Shown here in pieces: positions 60,182 through 64,000 of a stretch of DNA of 64,000 bases (positions are counted from its first letter, which is position 1; every line of letters begins with the position of its first letter). The position numbers and the translations under genes are program-made. Below the pieces are notes generated by a model. It saw only the letters and a program-made list of their open reading frames with translations. It had not been told where the DNA came from and did no database searches. The DNA comes from Eubacterium ruminantium. GTDB taxonomy: Bacteria; Bacillota; Clostridia; Lachnospirales; Lachnospiraceae. The stretch is from positions 1 to 64,000 of the forward strand of contig FNUU01000005.1 of NCBI GenBank assembly GCA_900108205.1, in the 5' to 3' direction.

Positions 60182-63100
60182 CTATTTCTCCTTGATCTCC
60201 TTATGCCACTCCTGAAGCGACTTAACATCACTGAATTTATGCTTCTTCAGGTGACGGATACCGTCAGCTGCAGCAGAAGCAGCAGCGATTGTTGTGATAT
60301 AAGGAATCTTAGCCTTGATAGCTGCCTTACGGAGGTAGCTGTCGTCTGTTGCGCTGTCCTTGCCGATAGGTGAGTTAACAATAAGCTGAATATTGCCGTT
60401 TGTGATGAGGTCAAGGATGTTTGGTCTGCCCTCCTGGAGCTTCTTAACTCTCTCACACTCGATACCTGCATCGTTAATGATCTTGCAGGTTCCCTCTGTT
60501 GCTACAAGCTTGAAGCCGTCATTTGCGAAGCTCTTAGCTATATCAACAACCTCTTCCTTATCCTGCTTATTTACAGAAATGAGAACTGTTCCCTCAAGCG
60601 GAAGATCAGCCTTTGCTCCTTCCTCTGCCTTGAAGAATGCTCCACCAAGTGAACGTGAAAGTCCGAGAACCTCACCTGTAGAACGCATTTCAGGTCCGAG
60701 AAGAGGGTCAACCTCCTGGAACATATTGAATGGGAATACAGCTTCCTTAACACCGTAGTAAGGGATTTCTCTATCCTTAAGTTCAGGTACAGGTGACTTT
60801 CTGCCTGTAAGCTCTGAAGTGATTATATCTGTTGCAAGTGGTACCATTCTGATACCGCAAACCTTTGAAACAAGCGGAACTGTACGAGATGCTCTTGGGT
60901 TAGCCTCAAGCACGAATACCTTTCCGTCCTCGATAGCGTACTGCATGTTCATAAGACCTACTACATGCATTTCCTCTGCGATCTTTCTTGTGTACTCCTT
61001 GATAGTCTCAAGATTGTCCTCAGGAATGTGCTTTGAAGGAAGGATACAAGCTGAGTCTCCTGAATGGATACCTGCAAGCTCGATGTGCTCCATAACTGCA
61101 GGAACATATGCATGTGTTCCATCGGAAATGGCATCTGCCTCGCACTCGAGTGCGTGGTGAAGGAATCTGTCGATAAGGATTGGTCTGTCTGGTGTAACAC
61201 CTACAGCAGCCTTCATATATCCTGTCATTGCTTCATCATCGTATACAACTTCCATTCCACGTCCGCCGAGAACGTATGAAGGACGAACCATTACCGGATA
61301 ACCGATCTTATTTGCGATAGCCTTAGCTTCCTCAACTGTTGTAGCCATTCCTGACTCAGGCATTGGGATGCCAAGCTTATCCATCATAGCTCTGAACTGA
61401 TCTCTGTCCTCTGCAAGATCGATAACTTCCGGAGAAGTACCAAGGATCTTAACACCATTTTTCTGAAGATCTGAAGCAAGGTTAAGCGGTGTCTGGCCAC
61501 CGAACTGTGCGATAACACCAACCGGCTTCTCCTTCTTATAAATGCTGAGAACATCTTCAAGTGTAAGTGGCTCGAAATAAAGCTTATCTGATGTATCATA
61601 GTCTGTTGAAACTGTCTCAGGGTTGCAGTTTACGATGATAGTCTCAAATCCAAGCTTCTTAAGTGACTGTGCTGCATGAACACAGCAGTAGTCAAATTCG
61701 ATACCCTGACCGATACGGTTTGGACCACCGCCAAGGATCATGATCTTTGGCTTGTCTGAATTAACCGGATTGTTGTCAGGTGCGTTATATGTTGAATAAT
61801 AATATGCGCTGTTTTCTGTACCGCTGACGTGTACGCCGTCCCATGCCTCTACTACGCCGAGAGCTTCACGTCTCTCTCTGATAGAATCCTCTGAAATCTC
61901 AAGGATCTCGCTGAGGTACTTATCTGAGAAGCCGTCCTTCTTAGCCTGTGTAAGAAGTTCATCTGATGGAAGGCTGCCCTTTGAAGCTGCGATCTGCTCT
62001 TCCTCTTCAACAAGCTCCTTCATCTGCTCGATGAAATATCTCTTAACATGTGTAAGCTCGAAGATCTCATCTACTGTAGCACCCTTTCTGAGTGCTTCAT
62101 ACATCTGGAAATGTCTTTCGCTGGATGGTGTGATGAGTGCCTTAAGGAGTTCTTCCTTTGACATTTCATGGAAATTCTTAACGAATCCGAGTCCGTAACG
62201 ACCCTTCTCAAGTGAACGGATAGCCTTCTGGAAAGCTTCCTTATAAGTCTTACCGATACTCATTACTTCACCAACTGCACGCATCTGTGTTCCGAGCTTG
62301 TCTTCTACGCCCTTGAACTTCTCAAATGCCCAACGTGCAAATTTGATTACGACATAATCGCCGTCCGGCTTATATTTATCAAGTGTACCATACTTTCCGC
62401 ATGGGATATCTGCAAGTGTAAGTCCCGAAGCAAGCTTTGCTGAAACAAGAGCAATAGGGAAACCTGTTGCCTTTGAAGCAAGTGCTGAAGAACGTGATGT
62501 ACGAGGATTGATCTCGATAACGATGATTCTGTCAGATACAGGGTCATGAGCGAACTGTACATTTGTTCCACCGATAACCTGAATAGCATCAACGATCTTA
62601 TATGCCTGCTCCTGAAGTCTGTCCATAACCTCCTGGGAAATGGTAAGCATAGGAGCTGCACAGAAGCTGTCTCCTGTGTGAACGCCCATCGGATCGATAT
62701 TTTCGATAAAGCAAACTGTTATCATGTTGCCGTCTTTATCACGAACAACCTCGAGCTCGAGTTCTTCCCAGCCCATAACTGACTCTTCAACGAGCACCTG
62801 ATGAACAAGTGAAGCCTGAAGGCCTCTTGCACAGACTGTCTTAAGCTCTTCCTTATTGTAAACAAGTCCGCCGCCGGCGCCACCCATGGTGTAAGCAGGA
62901 CGAAGAACAACCGGATAACCAAGCTTATCTGCGATTGCAAGAGCTTCATCAACGCTGTATGCAACCTGGCTTCTTGCCATCTCGATTCCAAGGGAATCCA
63001 TGGTCTGTTTGAACTCAATACGGTCCTCGCCACGCTCGATGGCGTCAACCTGAACACCGATAACCTGAACATTGTACTTGTCAAGTACACCGGCATTATA

Positions 63101-63406
63101 TAATTCTGCACATAAATTAAGTCCTGACTGACCACCTAAATTAGGGAGCAATGCATCAGGACGTTCCTTAGCAATGATCTGCTCAAGACGATTAACATTA
63201 AGAGGCTCGATATAAGTAACATCAGCCATCTCAGGATCTGTCATAATAGTAGCAGGGTTTGAATTAACGAGAACTATCTCATAGCCAAGACTTCTGAGAG
63301 CCTTGCATGCCTGAGTTCCGGAATAATCGAACTCGCAGGCCTGACCGATGATGATCGGACCCGAACCGATAATAAGAATTTTATGAATGTCTGTTCTCTG
63401 TGACAT
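60182..63406 (-). CDS. carB: Carbamoyl phosphate synthase large subunit
   Basis: 1074 residues, normal length. Two homologous ATP-grasp halves: the first with IIIGQACEFDYSGTQA and RPAYTMGGAGGG, the second with NRIGQGIEFDYCCVHA and RPSYVLGGRGM; a C-terminal allosteric MGS-like domain (about 930-1065, VLISVNKQDKEEVVDI). It makes carbamoyl phosphate for pyrimidine and arginine synthesis with the glutaminase CarA, which is not adjacent. AAGGAGG lies 9 nt before the ATG. Confidence 0.95.
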   Translation of the reverse strand: MSQRTDIHKILIIGSGPIIIGQACEFDYSGTQACKALRSLGYEIVLVNSNPATIMTDPEMADVTYIEPLNVNRLEQIIAKERPDALLPNLGGQSGLNLCAELYNAGVLDKYNVQVIGVQVDAIERGEDRIEFKQTMDSLGIEMARSQVAYSVDEALAIADKLGYPVVLRPAYTMGGAGGGLVYNKEELKTVCARGLQASLVHQVLVEESVMGWEELELEVVRDKDGNMITVCFIENIDPMGVHTGDSFCAAPMLTISQEVMDRLQEQAYKIVDAIQVIGGTNVQFAHDPVSDRIIVIEINPRTSRSSALASKATGFPIALVSAKLASGLTLADIPCGKYGTLDKYKPDGDYVVIKFARWAFEKFKGVEDKLGTQMRAVGEVMSIGKTYKEAFQKAIRSLEKGRYGLGFVKNFHEMSKEELLKALITPSSERHFQMYEALRKGATVDEIFELTHVKRYFIEQMKELVEEEEQIAASKGSLPSDELLTQAKKDGFSDKYLSEILEISEDSIRERREALGVVEAWDGVHVSGTENSAYYYSTYNAPDNNPVNSDKPKIMILGGGPNRIGQGIEFDYCCVHAAQSLKKLGFETIIVNCNPETVSTDYDTSDKLYFEPLTLEDVLSIYKKEKPVGVIAQFGGQTPLNLASDLQKNGVKILGTSPEVIDLAEDRDQFRAMMDKLGIPMPESGMATTVEEAKAIANKIGYPVMVRPSYVLGGRGMEVVYDDEAMTGYMKAAVGVTPDRPILIDRFLHHALECEADAISDGTHAYVPAVMEHIELAGIHSGDSACILPSKHIPEDNLETIKEYTRKIAEEMHVVGLMNMQYAIEDGKVFVLEANPRASRTVPLVSKVCGIRMVPLATDIITSELTGRKSPVPELKDREIPYYGVKEAVFPFNMFQEVDPLLGPEMRSTGEVLGLSRSLGGAFFKAEEGAKADLPLEGTVLISVNKQDKEEVVDIAKSFANDGFKLVATEGTCKIINDAGIECERVKKLQEGRPNILDLITNGNIQLIVNSPIGKDSATDDSYLRKAAIKAKIPYITTIAAASAAADGIRHLKKHKFSDVKSLQEWHKEIKEK

Positions 63407-63679
63407 GAAATACTACCTCCTTGATCATTCTACAAACATTATCGCAAGGCACGAATTTTCTGCTCCGCGCCGTTATCTGCCATATTATAGCATTACCTAA
63501 ATAAAAATTCCACATTTTTTTTGTATTTTTTCATATTTTTTTCAGACAACAAAAAATGACGCATTTGCGCCATTTTTTGAATATTTTTATGTAAACACGT
63601 TATGTTGTCATTGTATATTATATGAATATATGCATTTTTTATGCATGTTTTATGCATTTTCACACATCCCGGTCTGCTG
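63407..63679. other. Intergenic region between carB and truA
   Basis: A/T-rich, with a TATAAT on the minus strand (63489-63484) that could be the carB -10 box (the -35 match, TGGAAT, is poor) and the truA terminator. No gene visible. Confidence 0.4.
63551..63578 (-). terminator. Intrinsic terminator downstream of truA
   Basis: AAAAAATGACGCA / TGCGCCATTTTTT hairpin with one mismatch; T-rich on both strands, ending the truA transcript. Confidence 0.7.
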
Positions 63680-64000
63680 TCACTCGTAATCCACCTTCAT
63701 AAGTGTCAGCCCCTTCGCCTCCGCAGTAAAACCTGCCAGCTGCCGGTTCTTACCCTCAAGGATGCCGTCCATATCTTCAGGTTTTTTCTTGCCGAAGCCT
63801 ACCTCCAGCAGAGTTCCGGTCATGATCCTTACCATATTCTGGAGAAAACCGTTTCCATGAAAATACAGTCTTATGTATCCGCCGCTCTCCTCTATCTTGA
63901 TGGTATCCACCACTCTGACGGTCGATTTTTTCATCTTCGGATTGCCGCAGAAGCTCTTATAATCATGCATTCCCACGAGGTGTTCCGCTGCCTCCCGCAT
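63680..64000 (-). CDS. truA: tRNA pseudouridine synthase A, C-terminal part
   Basis: The 106 visible codons encode the TruA C-terminal domain: AAEHLVGMHDYKSFCGNP, FHGNGFLQNMVRIMTGTLLEVG and GLTLMKVDYE at the stop. TruA modifies U38-40 in the anticodon arm. The ATG at the window edge is an internal methionine; the gene continues beyond the window. Confidence 0.9.
   Translation of the reverse strand: MREAAEHLVGMHDYKSFCGNPKMKKSTVRVVDTIKIEESGGYIRLYFHGNGFLQNMVRIMTGTLLEVGFGKKKPEDMDGILEGKNRQLAGFTAEAKGLTLMKVDYE

Overview
The window looks like a piece of a low-to-moderate G+C Gram-positive chromosome, most likely an anaerobic gut or rumen member of the Lachnospiraceae (Clostridia). The inference rests on the AGGAGG-type ribosome binding sites, the very large surface proteins (one with an LPXTG-type anchor, IPKTG), the T-Q ester (VaFE) adhesin repeats, the DUF5688, RepA_N and MobP genes, and the abundance of c-di-GMP proteins. 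Genus cannot be fixed from the sequence alone. Almost every gene is on the minus strand.

Region 1 (1-1.6 kb): the N-terminal part of an EamA-type transporter, a Nudix hydrolase and a methyltransferase. Region 2 (about 1.6-27.7 kb) has the gene content of an integrated mobilizable or conjugative element: MobP relaxase, MobC-like protein, DUF3991/Toprim protein, RadC-type JAB protein, DUF5688, SSB, two ParB-like proteins, a RepA_N initiator with six 23-bp iterons inside its gene, and ParA. A near-perfect palindrome (arms TTGGACAA / TTGTCCAA) occurs three times in it, in front of or inside the replication, partition and mobilization genes, and is a candidate parS or shared operator. The element carries an SPFH-GYF / PH-zinc-ribbon gene pair, YbaK and flavin-reductase genes, and a surface locus: a 2981-residue subtilase/VaFE adhesin, a translationally coupled small protein and two paralogous Thr-rich zinc-ribbon membrane proteins. 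No integrase or type IV secretion gene is visible, so the element is either cut by the window edge or mobilized in trans.

Region 3 (28-37 kb) is chromosomal: greA-lysS, then three consecutive c-di-GMP genes (an EAL protein with a LacI-type sensor domain and a beta-rich tail, an HD-GYP membrane protein, and a GGDEF-EAL membrane protein). Region 4 (37-40 kb) has two AAA_14/DUF4143 ATPases, each with repeated or palindromic sequence upstream. Region 5 (40.6-55.7 kb) is one 15-kb operon encoding three membrane-anchored secreted proteins and a 3837-residue GLUG-repeat surface protein, with a good promoter and a 5' leader hairpin. Region 6 (56-64 kb) has a nuclease-family remnant, tRNA-Leu(CAG), rfbA-rfbB, a RelB/ParE-type toxin-antitoxin pair, a 74-bp minisatellite, carB and the 3' end of truA.

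The proximity of c-di-GMP turnover genes to two surface-protein loci suggests a cell-surface or attachment function for much of the window; that link is inference. A 38-bp hairpin family (three copies between 33.7 and 40.5 kb) and several other short repeats punctuate the intergenic spaces.
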